This document shows positions 1-9,074 of a stretch of 36,265 nt of DNA, in pieces; the stretch's first letter is position 1, and the number at the start of each line of letters is the position of its first letter. The stretch lies in the NCBI GenBank assembly GCA_013377115.1, contig JACAAW010000019.1, forward strand, positions 1 to 36,265, in the 5' to 3' direction. A program made the position numbers and the translations under genes. The notes below the pieces were generated by a model, which was not told where the DNA came from, ran no database searches, and saw only the letters and a list, made by a program, of their open reading frames with translations. The stretch comes from Bacteroidota bacterium (GTDB taxonomy: Bacteria; Bacteroidota; Bacteroidia; Bacteroidales; CG2-30-32-10).

Positions 1-1098
1 CATTCACAAAATGCACGTTTTGAGTGCATTGATGGAATGAGAGGTTTTTTAGCATTGGGTGTTTTTATTCACCATTCAGCTATTTGGCATCAATACATTC
101 AAATTGGTCTTTGGGAAGCCCCTAAGTCGAACATTTATAATCAATTCGGACAAACCAGCGTTTCATTTTTCTTTATGATTACCAGTTTTTTGTTTATATC
201 AAAGCTGATCAATTCCGCGGAAAAGGGTTTTAACTGGCGCAATTTTTTTATTTCCAGAATATTCAGGCTGGGGCCAATGTATTATTTTTCATTATTGGTA
301 ATAATTATCTCTGTGATGTTTATTACTAATTGGCAGCTCCAAATTGGAATTAGACCCTTTTTAGATTCTATTTTTAAATGGAGCCTCTTTACAATAAATG
401 GATTAACTGATATCAATGGCTCTGAATTAACTTCAAAAGTTGGTGCTGGTGTTGTTTGGTCATTGCCTTACGAATGGTTATTTTATTTCAGTTTACCCAT
501 CATTTCTATATTTATTTTAAAAGTGAAGCATAAAATCGGTTATATCGCTTTGAGTGTGATATTTATTTTTGTTTTTTATAAAGTTCATGAAATTTATCCA
601 TATCATATTTATTCTTTTATTGGTGGCGCCATCGCGCCATTTTTAATCAGATATACCCAGTTTTATAAGAAAATAAATAAGAATTTAGCCAGCCTTGTAA
701 TAATTGCTTGTTTAATAATTTTATGTTTGCATAGTACCGCATTTAATATTTATAATGTAATTTTTAGTTCATTGGCTTTTACACTTGTTGCATTGGGTTT
801 TTCGGTTTTTGGATTATTGAAAAATTCTACGCTGAAATTTTTAGGAGAGATTTGCTATAGCACCTATTTACTCCATGGAATTGTTCTTTTTACGGTATTT
901 TATTTCGGATTTGGATTCGAGTATTCGAAAAGTTTAAATCCTTTTCAATATTCGCTTGTAATTTTTTCAATTACACCAATCGTTGTAATAATTAGTTTCT
1001 TGGGATTTAAATTTATCGAAAAGCCATTTATGGATAAATCGAAAATTATTATTCAGAAATTAAATTTACGGGACGAAAAAAAGAAAAATAATAAATAA
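1..1098 (+). CDS. Acyltransferase 3 family membrane protein (5' end outside window)
   Basis: Frame is open from base 1 (HSQNARFECIDGMRGFLALGVFIHHSAIWH...), so ATG37 is probably internal; multi-TM, with the R-x-x-D/G-MRG...H motif region of the acyltransferase-3 family. Confidence 0.85.
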   Translation, partial: HSQNARFECIDGMRGFLALGVFIHHSAIWHQYIQIGLWEAPKSNIYNQFGQTSVSFFFMITSFLFISKLINSAEKGFNWRNFFISRIFRLGPMYYFSLLVIIISVMFITNWQLQIGIRPFLDSIFKWSLFTINGLTDINGSELTSKVGAGVVWSLPYEWLFYFSLPIISIFILKVKHKIGYIALSVIFIFVFYKVHEIYPYHIYSFIGGAIAPFLIRYTQFYKKINKNLASLVIIACLIILCLHSTAFNIYNVIFSSLAFTLVALGFSVFGLLKNSTLKFLGEICYSTYLLHGIVLFTVFYFGFGFEYSKSLNPFQYSLVIFSITPIVVIISFLGFKFIEKPFMDKSKIIIQKLNLRDEKKKNNK

Positions 1099-1104
1099 TA
1101 TCTC

Positions 1105-1458
1105 ATGAAAACCAGGAAAGAAATTAAAGCCGAATATAAGCTAATGAAGTTTCCAATTGGAATTTTCCAGATTAGGAACAAAGTAAATGGAAAAATATTT
1201 GTTGGAAGTACCACCGATTTAAAAGCAATTTGGTTTGCTCAAAAACTCCAATTGGATGTGGGGATTCACCAAAATGCCGAGCTGCAGCAAGATTGGAAAC
1301 AATTTGGTGCCGATCAATTTGTATATGAAATACTTGAAGAGATAAAACAAGATGATGAAAAACAAATTGACTATAACAAAGAATTGAAAATCCTTGAAGA
1401 AATGGTTATTTCAGAATTAAAACCATTTAATGAAAAAGGATATCATAAGCAAAAGTAA
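1105..1458 (+). CDS. GIY-YIG-like nuclease family protein (divergent)
   Basis: MKFPIGIFQIRNKVNGKIFVGSTTDL... resembles the GIY-YIG core (GIF...FVG), with FVYEILEEI downstream. Confidence 0.7.
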   Translation: MKTRKEIKAEYKLMKFPIGIFQIRNKVNGKIFVGSTTDLKAIWFAQKLQLDVGIHQNAELQQDWKQFGADQFVYEILEEIKQDDEKQIDYNKELKILEEMVISELKPFNEKGYHKQK

Positions 1459-1503
1459 AAATTGAGCAGAATATTATTAAATTTGAATTATTAAACCAAG
1501 TAT

Positions 1504-2010
1504 ATGAAAAACTTATTGACTTTATTATTTATTACATTTTCAATAAATGTATTTTCTCAAACAAAAGTGGTTTGCACTGAAGTGAAAAAAGACACAGTTT
1601 TAACAAAAACCTGTGTTTATAAAAATACAAAAATTGTTGAAACATGCGATTTAGTTGGCAAAGATGCAGAGCCTACTGGTTGTTCCAGTGCTTTTTTTAT
1701 GAAAAAGGGTCGAAAATATGTAACGGTTGATAATTGTGAGATTTTCAATGAAAAGCAGGATTCATTATTGATTTTGATAAATAATCAGATTAAAGAAGTT
1801 TACAAAGATAAATCAACCACCAAAGGAGGAAAGATTTGTTTTGCGAATCACCCACCATTAAAGCCTTACGGAATGAAAAATTTGGAAATTTCTTTTTCGG
1901 AAGACAAGGTGATTTTTAAAGCCTATTTTGATTTAAGCGAATCTTGTAAAGCAATGAATACGGTAGAAGTTGTAATATCAATGAATGATATTGAAAAGTA
2001 TTTGAAGTAA
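1504..2010 (+). CDS. Hypothetical secreted protein
   Basis: N-terminal signal peptide MKNLLTLLFITFSINVFSQ; complete ORF; no recognised domain. Confidence 0.6.
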   Translation: MKNLLTLLFITFSINVFSQTKVVCTEVKKDTVLTKTCVYKNTKIVETCDLVGKDAEPTGCSSAFFMKKGRKYVTVDNCEIFNEKQDSLLILINNQIKEVYKDKSTTKGGKICFANHPPLKPYGMKNLEISFSEDKVIFKAYFDLSESCKAMNTVEVVISMNDIEKYLK

Positions 2011-2035
2011 TACCAATTGTATTTATATTCTTTTT

Positions 2036-2065
2036 TTGTTTAAATTTCCAAACCGATTACCTTTG
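2036..2065 (+). promoter_or_regulatory. Bacteroidota-type promoter TTG-N19-TACCTTTG
   Basis: TTG at 2036-2038, TACCTTTG at 2058-2065, 19-nt spacer. Confidence 0.6.
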
Positions 2066-2088
2066 TGCCAATTATTAATTTTCGTAAA

Positions 2089-3078
2089 GTGATCAAATTT
2101 TCAATAATAATCCCAGTTTATAATCGTCCTGACGAAATTACCGAGCTTCTCGAGAGTCTCGAAAAGCAATCATATCAAAACTTTGAAGTTCTGATAATTG
2201 AGGACGGGTCAACACAAAAAAGTGATCATATCATTGAATCATTTTCAAAAAAATTGGATGTAAAGTACTTTTTTAAAGAAAATACTGGTAGAAGTTTTAC
2301 CCGGAATTATGGAATGGAGCGAGCCACAGGTGATTATTTCATTCTTTTCGACTCAGATTGTATTATTCCACCACAATATTTTGAAACCCTGCACAATCGG
2401 CTTCAAGAAAATTATACTGATTGCTTTGGCGGACCAGACAATGCTCACGAATCTTTTACCACCATTCAAAAAGCAATTAATTATTCAATGACTTCTTTTT
2501 TTACAACTGGTGGAATCCGCGGTGGAAAAGAAAAAATGGATAAATTTCATCCAAGAAGTTTCAATATGGGATTTTCGAAGGCGGTTTACGAAAAAGTTGG
2601 GGGATTTGCCAATATGTTTGGTGAAGATATTGATTTAAGTATCCGCATCATGGAAGCAGGTTTTACAACTCGATTAATTCGCGATGCCTATGTTTTTCAT
2701 AAAAGGAGAGTAAGTTTTAAAAAGTTTTTTAAACAGGTTTATACTTTTGGATTGGCAAGAATTACACTTTATAAAAAATATCCCAAATCCTTAAAATTGG
2801 TGCATGCACTTCCTTCATTATTTCTATTGGGTGCAGCTTTATTGGTTATTTTATCAGTTTTTTGCTGGCTTTTTATTACTCCTTTATTATTATATATTTT
2901 TATTATATTTACCGATTCGTTGATGAAAAACAAGAGTTTAACCATAGCTTTCATTTCTATATATACCAGTTTTATTCAAATTTCTGGTTATGGCTCTGGT
3001 TTTTTGACGGCTTTTTTCAAAAACGTTATTTCTGGTAAGTCAGAAACGGATGAGTTTATTAGTAAATTCTACAAATAG
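2089..3078 (+). CDS. Family 2 glycosyltransferase
   Basis: IKFSIIIPVYNRPDEITELLESL...VLIIEDGS...LFDSDC...GEDIDLSIR. Start moved to GTG2089 because the track start (GTG2065) lies in the predicted -7 box. Confidence 0.85.
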   Translation: MIKFSIIIPVYNRPDEITELLESLEKQSYQNFEVLIIEDGSTQKSDHIIESFSKKLDVKYFFKENTGRSFTRNYGMERATGDYFILFDSDCIIPPQYFETLHNRLQENYTDCFGGPDNAHESFTTIQKAINYSMTSFFTTGGIRGGKEKMDKFHPRSFNMGFSKAVYEKVGGFANMFGEDIDLSIRIMEAGFTTRLIRDAYVFHKRRVSFKKFFKQVYTFGLARITLYKKYPKSLKLVHALPSLFLLGAALLVILSVFCWLFITPLLLYIFIIFTDSLMKNKSLTIAFISIYTSFIQISGYGSGFLTAFFKNVISGKSETDEFISKFYK

Positions 3079-3084
3079 AAATAA

Positions 3085-3657
3085 ATGTCAATAAAAAGGT
3101 CGATTGAAGAGTCAATAAAAGTAAAGCAAGCCATTCTCAGTAATTCTGAATTGCTTTCAATAATTGAGAAAGTTGCTCAAACTACCATTGCTGCATTTCA
3201 AAATCAAGGAAAACTATATTTATGTGGAAATGGCGGTAGCGCAGCAGATGCACAACATATTGCCGCAGAACTTTCTGGTAGGTATAAAATTGATAGAGAT
3301 CCTTTACCAGCAGAAGCACTTCATGTCAATTCTTCTTATATGACAGCAGTGGCAAATGATTATTCATTTGATCTTGTTTATTCGCGCATGGTTAAAGCTT
3401 TTGGAAATGAAAATGATGTATTGTTTGCTTTTTCAACTTCAGGGAATTCAAAGAATATTGTAAATGCCGTAATTGAAGCCAAAAAGCTTGGAATGAAAAC
3501 CATTGGTTTTACTGGTCAGAATAAAAGTAGTTTATCTGAAATTTGCGATTATTTAATTGCTATACCATCGATTGATACTCCTAGAATTCAGGAATCTCAC
3601 ATTTTAATCGGTCATATCATCTGCGATTTGATAGAAATTGAAATGTTTTCAAAATAA
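3085..3657 (+). CDS. gmhA: D-sedoheptulose-7-phosphate isomerase
   Basis: SIS domain: LYLCGNGGSAADAQHIAAELSGRY...FSTSGNSKNIVNAV...IQESHILIGHIICDLIE. Confidence 0.88.
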   Translation: MSIKRSIEESIKVKQAILSNSELLSIIEKVAQTTIAAFQNQGKLYLCGNGGSAADAQHIAAELSGRYKIDRDPLPAEALHVNSSYMTAVANDYSFDLVYSRMVKAFGNENDVLFAFSTSGNSKNIVNAVIEAKKLGMKTIGFTGQNKSSLSEICDYLIAIPSIDTPRIQESHILIGHIICDLIEIEMFSK

Positions 3658-3665
3658 AGAAACTG

Positions 3666-4727
3666 ATGAATTATAAAAAGTTCGGAAAATTTATCATTGC
3701 TATTGCTTCAATTCTATTCATCACCTTAGTATTGCTTTTATTCTATTTTGAAAGAGATCAACCTCAAACAAAAATTACCAATTTATTTGATGCAATTTGG
3801 TTTTCAATAGTAACCATTACCACTGTTGGATATGGTGATGTTTATCCTGTTACTGTCGCCGGAAGAATAATTGGAGTATTAATTGTTTTAACAAGCTTTT
3901 TAACCATGGGTTATATGGTGGGTAATTTGTCAAATAAAATCAGAAAATTTATGGAAGAAAAAAAATTGGGTTTTTATGGAACTGACTTCGAAAACCATGT
4001 AGTAATAATTGGTTGGGATAAATTCGGACAGCAAGTTACTGATCAAATTATCAATGCCAATCATAAAGTTGCAATTATCACCAATAATAAAGATGATATT
4101 GATTTGATTTACGATTTATATAATCATCATAAGGTTTTTGCTTTGTTTTCAGATTATAATAATCTGGATTCAATGAAGAAATTAAACATCGAAAAGTCGG
4201 CTTCTGTTTTTGTTAACTTTCCAGATGATACTGAAACATTGGTTTATTTGATTAATGTAAAACAAAAATTTGCTGATCTAAGATTGGTAGTTTCATTAAA
4301 TAACTCGAATCTTAAAGAAACATTTGCTTCTGCTGGTGTAACTTATGCCATTTCTAAAAATGAAATCGCTTCCAAATTGGTTGCTTCTTATATTTTTGAA
4401 CCAGATGTTGCCAGTTTTACTGAAGATATTATGTCGACAGCTATTGATAAAACCGATTTTGATATCCAGGAGTATATGGTACTTGAAAAAAATCCATTTT
4501 TTGGCAAGAAATATAATGATGCTTTTGTTGATCTAAAACTCAGCTACAATTGTATTTTAATTGGAATTAGCAAGTTTGTGAAAGACAATGAATATAAATT
4601 GGTGAAAAATCCATCAGAAGATATTTTGGTTGAAGACAAAGATTTTTTATTGATTATTTCTAATGGTGTCGCCAAAAAAGAAGTAGAAAAGGCTTTTGGA
4701 GTTAAAGAAGGCAGATTAAACTGGTAA
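3666..4727 (+). CDS. Two-TM potassium channel with TrkA-N (RCK)-type domain
   Basis: Selectivity filter TITTVGYGDVYPVT; VVIIGWDKFGQQVTDQI Rossmann region; C-terminal TrkA-C-like segment. Confidence 0.88.
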   Translation: MNYKKFGKFIIAIASILFITLVLLLFYFERDQPQTKITNLFDAIWFSIVTITTVGYGDVYPVTVAGRIIGVLIVLTSFLTMGYMVGNLSNKIRKFMEEKKLGFYGTDFENHVVIIGWDKFGQQVTDQIINANHKVAIITNNKDDIDLIYDLYNHHKVFALFSDYNNLDSMKKLNIEKSASVFVNFPDDTETLVYLINVKQKFADLRLVVSLNNSNLKETFASAGVTYAISKNEIASKLVASYIFEPDVASFTEDIMSTAIDKTDFDIQEYMVLEKNPFFGKKYNDAFVDLKLSYNCILIGISKFVKDNEYKLVKNPSEDILVEDKDFLLIISNGVAKKEVEKAFGVKEGRLNW

Positions 4728-4736
4728 TTCTATAAA

Positions 4737-5315
4737 ATGATTGATTTAGCCAAGCTCAATATTGATAAAACTTGGTCGCTATTTCTCGATAGAGATGGCG
4801 TTATCAATAGGCGTATAATTGACCAATATGTTAAAACCACTGAAGAATTTGTGTTTTTGCCAGGAGTTTTGGAAGCCATTTCAGTATTCTCAAAAATTTT
4901 CGGTAAAATTATTGTTGTCACAAACCAGCAGGGTATTGGAAAAGGAATCATGACCTTGGGAGAACTTGAGATTCTTCACAAAAATATGGTTGACGAAATT
5001 TCAAAATCTCTTGGTCGAATTGATAAAATCTATTTTTGTCCTGCCAAAAGTGAAGATAACCATCCAGACAGAAAGCCATCAATAGGAATGGGCTTAAAAG
5101 CTAAAAGTGATTTTAAGGAAATCCATTTTAAAAAATGCATTATTGCTGGGGATTCCTTTTCTGATATGGAATTTGGCCATAGATTAAATATGGTGAAAGT
5201 TTTTATTAATGATGATTTTCAATTAGCAAAAGGTAAAGAACCATTGGTAGATATTCAATTTAGAGGTTTGATTGATTTTGCTGAGGAATTGAAACTAGTT
5301 TTAAAAATAATTTAG
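4737..5315 (+). CDS. gmhB: HAD-IIIA hydrolase, GmhB-like heptose bisphosphate phosphatase
   Basis: SLFLDRDGVINRR...VVTNQQGIGKG...DRKPSIGM...IIAGDSFSDMEFG; adjacent to gmhA. Confidence 0.75.
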   Translation: MIDLAKLNIDKTWSLFLDRDGVINRRIIDQYVKTTEEFVFLPGVLEAISVFSKIFGKIIVVTNQQGIGKGIMTLGELEILHKNMVDEISKSLGRIDKIYFCPAKSEDNHPDRKPSIGMGLKAKSDFKEIHFKKCIIAGDSFSDMEFGHRLNMVKVFINDDFQLAKGKEPLVDIQFRGLIDFAEELKLVLKII

Positions 5316-5372
5316 ACAAAATATAATAATAGAAGGCATTTTGCATTATTATAGAGACCAATAAAGAATTTA

Positions 5373-6293
5373 ATGAAGAAAATATCTGTTATTTTTATCC
5401 TGTTTTTTTTGACTTTTATTGTTAATGCGCAAAAAAAAGAAGATTTCCTTCAAGATGAAGATTCACTAAAAGTTTTAGCAAACCTAATCCTTAGCGGAAA
5501 AGATGATTTTGTTAAGTACAATGCCAATGCTCGGTTTGTCTTATTAATGGAGAATTCTTTATTAAAAGAAAACTCAATCGATTATCCATATGATTCTTTA
5601 AAATCCATCAAAATTTTATGTGCTCCCGATAAAAAAGTAAGACTTGTTAATTGGGTAATTGTTAAAAAGGATGGCACTTTTGAATATTTTGCTTTTCTGC
5701 AATTATACAATAAACAAAAAAAAGGATATGATATTATTTCCTTACAGGATAAGTCCGATGAGATTCAATTTCCAGATATTCAGATTTGTGATCATAATAA
5801 GTGGTATGGAGCCCTGTATTATAAGATAATTCAGAATAAGTATGCTGGTAAAAAGTATTATACACTTTTAGGTTGGGATGGAAATGATCTTATTTCAAAT
5901 AAAAAAATAATTGAGGTATTAACTGTTGGAGCAAAAAATAAACCTGTTTTTGGTGCCCAGATTTTTTCAGGAATTGGAAAGAAAAATTCAAAACGTATCT
6001 TTTTCGAGTATTCAGAATCAACAACTTTGGCGCTTCGTTACGAAAATCAATTCATGTCTAAAGGAAAGAATCGGAAAAATATGATTGTATTCGATCATCT
6101 GTCTCCACTCGACAAATCAATGGAAGGAAATATGCAATATTATGTTCCTGACACCAATATTCAAGATGCTTTTTATTTTAAGAATGGGAAATGGCATTAT
6201 ATTAAGGATATTGATGCTCGGAATCCTAAGGAAAAAAAGCATAAAATTAGAAATCGAACAGAGCATAATCACCAATTAGATAATTCCCACTAA
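5373..6293 (+). CDS. Hypothetical secreted protein
   Basis: Signal peptide MKKISVIFILFFLTFIVNAQ; complete ORF. Confidence 0.65.
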   Translation: MKKISVIFILFFLTFIVNAQKKEDFLQDEDSLKVLANLILSGKDDFVKYNANARFVLLMENSLLKENSIDYPYDSLKSIKILCAPDKKVRLVNWVIVKKDGTFEYFAFLQLYNKQKKGYDIISLQDKSDEIQFPDIQICDHNKWYGALYYKIIQNKYAGKKYYTLLGWDGNDLISNKKIIEVLTVGAKNKPVFGAQIFSGIGKKNSKRIFFEYSESTTLALRYENQFMSKGKNRKNMIVFDHLSPLDKSMEGNMQYYVPDTNIQDAFYFKNGKWHYIKDIDARNPKEKKHKIRNRTEHNHQLDNSH

Positions 6294-6318
6294 CTCCATT
6301 TTTATGGAGTTTTTTTAT
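6292..6318 (+). terminator. Intrinsic terminator
   Basis: AACTCCAT-tttt-ATGGAGTT followed by a T-tract. Confidence 0.75.
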
Positions 6319-6418
6319 TTGCAAAAATCTTTTATTTTTCTTGTTTTATTCAAAAAATATTTCGCAACTTCGCATCGAATTAAGCTATTTGATACATTTT
6401 TTTTAAACTTATTTTTTT

Positions 6419-7489
6419 ATGAAAAAACATAATTTTAATGCAGGTCCATCGATTCTTCCAAGAATTGCAATTGAAAATACAGCCAAAGCTGTTCTAGAAT
6501 TAAACAATTCTGGACTTTCTTTGATAGAGATTTCTCATAGAACAAAAGATTTTGAAGCAATTCTTGACGAAGCAGTGGCTTTATTTAAGGAACAATTAAA
6601 TATTCCTGAAAATTATAAAGTTTTGTTTTTGGGCGGAGGAGCAAGCATGCAGTTTTGTATGGTACCATTCAATTTGTTGAATAAAAAAGCTGCTTATCTT
6701 GAAACAGGAGTTTGGGCTAAAAAAGCAATCAAAGAAGCTAAACTTTTTGGTGAAGTTGAAATAATTGCTAGTTCTGCAGATAAGAATTTTACATATTACC
6801 CAAAAGGATTTAATATTCCAACGGATGCCGATTATTTGCATATTACAACTAACAACACTATTTATGGTTCAGAAATTCATTATGATTTAGATTCTCCAAT
6901 TCCTTTGGTTGCTGATATGTCATCTGATATTTTAAGTCGTCCTGTTGATGTTTCTAAATATGCCATGATATATGGTGGAGCACAAAAGAATTTAGGACCA
7001 GCTGGCGTTACTTTTGTAATTATTAGAGAAGATATTTTAGGAAAGGTAGAACGTGCGATTCCAACAATGCTTGATTATAGAACTCATATTAAAGAAGGTT
7101 CTATGTTCAATACTCCTCCTTGTTTTGCAATTTTCACAGTTAACGAAACTTTGAAATGGATCAAAAGTTTAGGTGGCGTGAATAAGATTTTCGAGATGAA
7201 TAAAGCCAAAGCTGAATTATTATATAAAGCAATTGACGAAAGCCCAATTTTTGTTGGTACTGTTGAAAAAGATTCCCGCTCCTTAATGAATATTTGTTTT
7301 GTTTTAAAACCAGGTTACGAAGATAAACAAGAAGCCTTCATGGAATTCTTAAAACAAAATGGAATGGTTGGATTAAAAGGTCATCGTTTGGTTGGTGGGT
7401 TCAGAGCATCTACATACAATGCATTACCAATTGAAAGCGTTCAAGCATTGGTTAATTGCATGAAAGAATTTGAATCAAAAAATGCATAG
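6419..7489 (+). CDS. serC: Phosphoserine aminotransferase
   Basis: [14 protein letters not shown]...[17 protein letters not shown]...[11 protein letters not shown]...[14 protein letters not shown]...[10 protein letters not shown]. Confidence 0.95.
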   Translation: MKKHNFNAGPSILPRIAIENTAKAVLELNNSGLSLIEISHRTKDFEAILDEAVALFKEQLNIPENYKVLFLGGGASMQFCMVPFNLLNKKAAYLETGVWAKKAIKEAKLFGEVEIIASSADKNFTYYPKGFNIPTDADYLHITTNNTIYGSEIHYDLDSPIPLVADMSSDILSRPVDVSKYAMIYGGAQKNLGPAGVTFVIIREDILGKVERAIPTMLDYRTHIKEGSMFNTPPCFAIFTVNETLKWIKSLGGVNKIFEMNKAKAELLYKAIDESPIFVGTVEKDSRSLMNICFVLKPGYEDKQEAFMEFLKQNGMVGLKGHRLVGGFRASTYNALPIESVQALVNCMKEFESKNA

Positions 7490-7498
7490 ATAATAATG

Positions 7499-7532
7499 AA
7501 ACCGAAGTTGATACCCAGCTTCGGTTTTTTTT
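7499..7532 (+). terminator. Intrinsic terminator after serC
   Basis: AAACCGAAG (7499-7507) / CTTCGGTTT (7519-7527) followed by T-tract. Confidence 0.8.
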
Positions 7533-7584
7533 GTTTTAATAGTTTTTCAATCATTCATTGAATTTAGTTTAAAATATAAAATAA

Positions 7585-7657
7585 CCACGACCTTCTTTCA
7601 ACTCCGCTCAAGATGACGGTCATGGATTATTGAAAAGAAAAAAAAGGGCTTCAGCCC
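7585..7657 (+). repeat. REP-like bipartite palindromic element (copy 1, with 25-nt insert in first loop)
   Basis: CCACGACC (7585-7592) / GGTCATGG (7618-7625), then GGGCTTCAGCCC; upstream of serA. Confidence 0.65.
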
Positions 7658-7677
7658 AAAAAATAAAATATTGAATT

Positions 7678-8604
7678 ATGACAAAAGTTTTAATTGCTAC
7701 AGATAAACCATTTGCAGCTGTTGCAGTTGCTGGTATTAGAAAAGTTGTTGAAGATGCCGGTTTCGAATTGGTTTTACTTGAGAAATACACCCAACAAGCA
7801 GATTTTGTTAATGCAGTTGCTGATGTTGATGCAGTAATTGTTAGAAGCGATTTAGCCACAAAAGAAGTTATTGATGCCGGAAAAAAACTGAAAATCATAG
7901 TTAGGGCAGGAGCTGGTTTTGATAATGTTGATTTACCTGCAGCTACAGAAAAAGGAGTTGTAGTTATGAATACTCCTGGACAAAATTCAAATGCCGTGGC
8001 TGAATTGGCTTTAGGAATGATGGTTTATATTGCCCGAAACAGTTATAATGGTTCTTCAGGAACAGAACTTAGAGGAAAAAAACTCGGAATTCACGCTTAT
8101 GGTGCAGTTGGTAGATATGTTGCTGAGATTGCAAAAGGGTTTGGAATGGAAATTTTAGCTTTTGATCCTTTTGTTTCAAAAGAAGCAATGGAAAAAGATG
8201 GTGTGAAATGGGTTGAATCTATTCAAGATCTTTACAGCTCATGTCAATACGTTTCCGTTCATATTCCAGCAAATGAAAAAACAAAAAAATCAATCAATTT
8301 TGAAGTGCTTTCTATGATGCCAAAAGGAGCTACATTGGTAAATACCGCTAGAAAAGAAGTGATTGACGAAGAAGCTTTGATGGAAATTTTCGAAGGACGT
8401 CCAGATTTTAAATACGTTTCTGATATAGAGCCAGGTTGTAAAGAAGAAATTATTACAAAATATCCTGGAAGATTCTTTTTTACACCAAAGAAAAGTGGTG
8501 CTCAAACTTCGGAAGCAAATATCAATGCAGGAATAGCCGCAGCAAAACAAATTGTTGGCTTTTTGAAAAACGGAGATAGGACATTTCAAGTAAACAAATT
8601 TTAG
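7678..8604 (+). CDS. serA: D-3-phosphoglycerate dehydrogenase / 2-hydroxyacid dehydrogenase
   Basis: VRAGAGFDNVDLPAATEKGVVVMNTPGQNSNAVAELALGMM...LGIHAYGAVGRYVAEIAKGFGM; follows serC. Confidence 0.9.
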   Translation: MTKVLIATDKPFAAVAVAGIRKVVEDAGFELVLLEKYTQQADFVNAVADVDAVIVRSDLATKEVIDAGKKLKIIVRAGAGFDNVDLPAATEKGVVVMNTPGQNSNAVAELALGMMVYIARNSYNGSSGTELRGKKLGIHAYGAVGRYVAEIAKGFGMEILAFDPFVSKEAMEKDGVKWVESIQDLYSSCQYVSVHIPANEKTKKSINFEVLSMMPKGATLVNTARKEVIDEEALMEIFEGRPDFKYVSDIEPGCKEEIITKYPGRFFFTPKKSGAQTSEANINAGIAAAKQIVGFLKNGDRTFQVNKF

Positions 8605-8626
8605 TGAGTTGGTAAATTAGTGATTT
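8601..8626. repeat. Left arm of 26-bp inverted repeat flanking the four-helix-bundle gene
   Basis: TTAGTGAGTTGGTAAATTAGTGATTT; 22/26 match to the reverse complement of 9034-9059. Confidence 0.75.
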
Positions 8627-8641
8627 AGGAAAAATATTGCA

Positions 8642-9028
8642 ATGGAAAATAATTATTTTGATTTTGAAAAATTGCAAGTTTACCAAAAGGCACTGGATTA
8701 TATTAGTTTTACTTATAAACTCACAAATAATTTTCCAACACATGAAACTTATGGCTTAACATCCCAATTTAGAAGAGCTTCAACATCGATTGCTTTAAAT
8801 ATGGCTGAGGGATATGGTGAAACAAAACCTTTATTTATAAGATACTCCAGAATATCAAAAGGTTCTTTAAGAGAATGTGTTGTTTGTACAACAATTGCTG
8901 CCAGACTTAATTATATTAATGAAAATGAACAAAAAGAATCAATGACAAGATTAACCGAATTATCAAAAATGCTAAGTGGACTGGTTAGTTTTGTAAAAAA
9001 GAAAATCGAAGAAGAGAAATTAACTTAA
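8642..9028 (+). CDS. Four helix bundle protein (23S rRNA intervening-sequence protein / S23 family)
   Basis: FDFEKLQVYQKALDYISFTYKLTNNFPTHETYGLTSQFRRASTSIALNMAEGYGE is typical of the family. Confidence 0.9.
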   Translation: MENNYFDFEKLQVYQKALDYISFTYKLTNNFPTHETYGLTSQFRRASTSIALNMAEGYGETKPLFIRYSRISKGSLRECVVCTTIAARLNYINENEQKESMTRLTELSKMLSGLVSFVKKKIEEEKLT

Positions 9029-9033
9029 TAACA

Positions 9034-9059
9034 AATTCACTAATTTACTCAATCACTAA
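9034..9059. repeat. Right arm of 26-bp inverted repeat flanking the four-helix-bundle gene
   Basis: AATTCACTAATTTACTCAATCACTAA; reverse complement matches 8601-8626. Confidence 0.75.
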
Positions 9060-9074
9060 TTAACTACAAAGAAA

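Noticed and set aside
5322-5353. 9-bp inverted repeat TATAATAAT/ATTATTATA upstream of a secreted-protein gene
   Set aside because: Low-complexity AT sequence; expected often by chance here and no promoter consensus was found around it.
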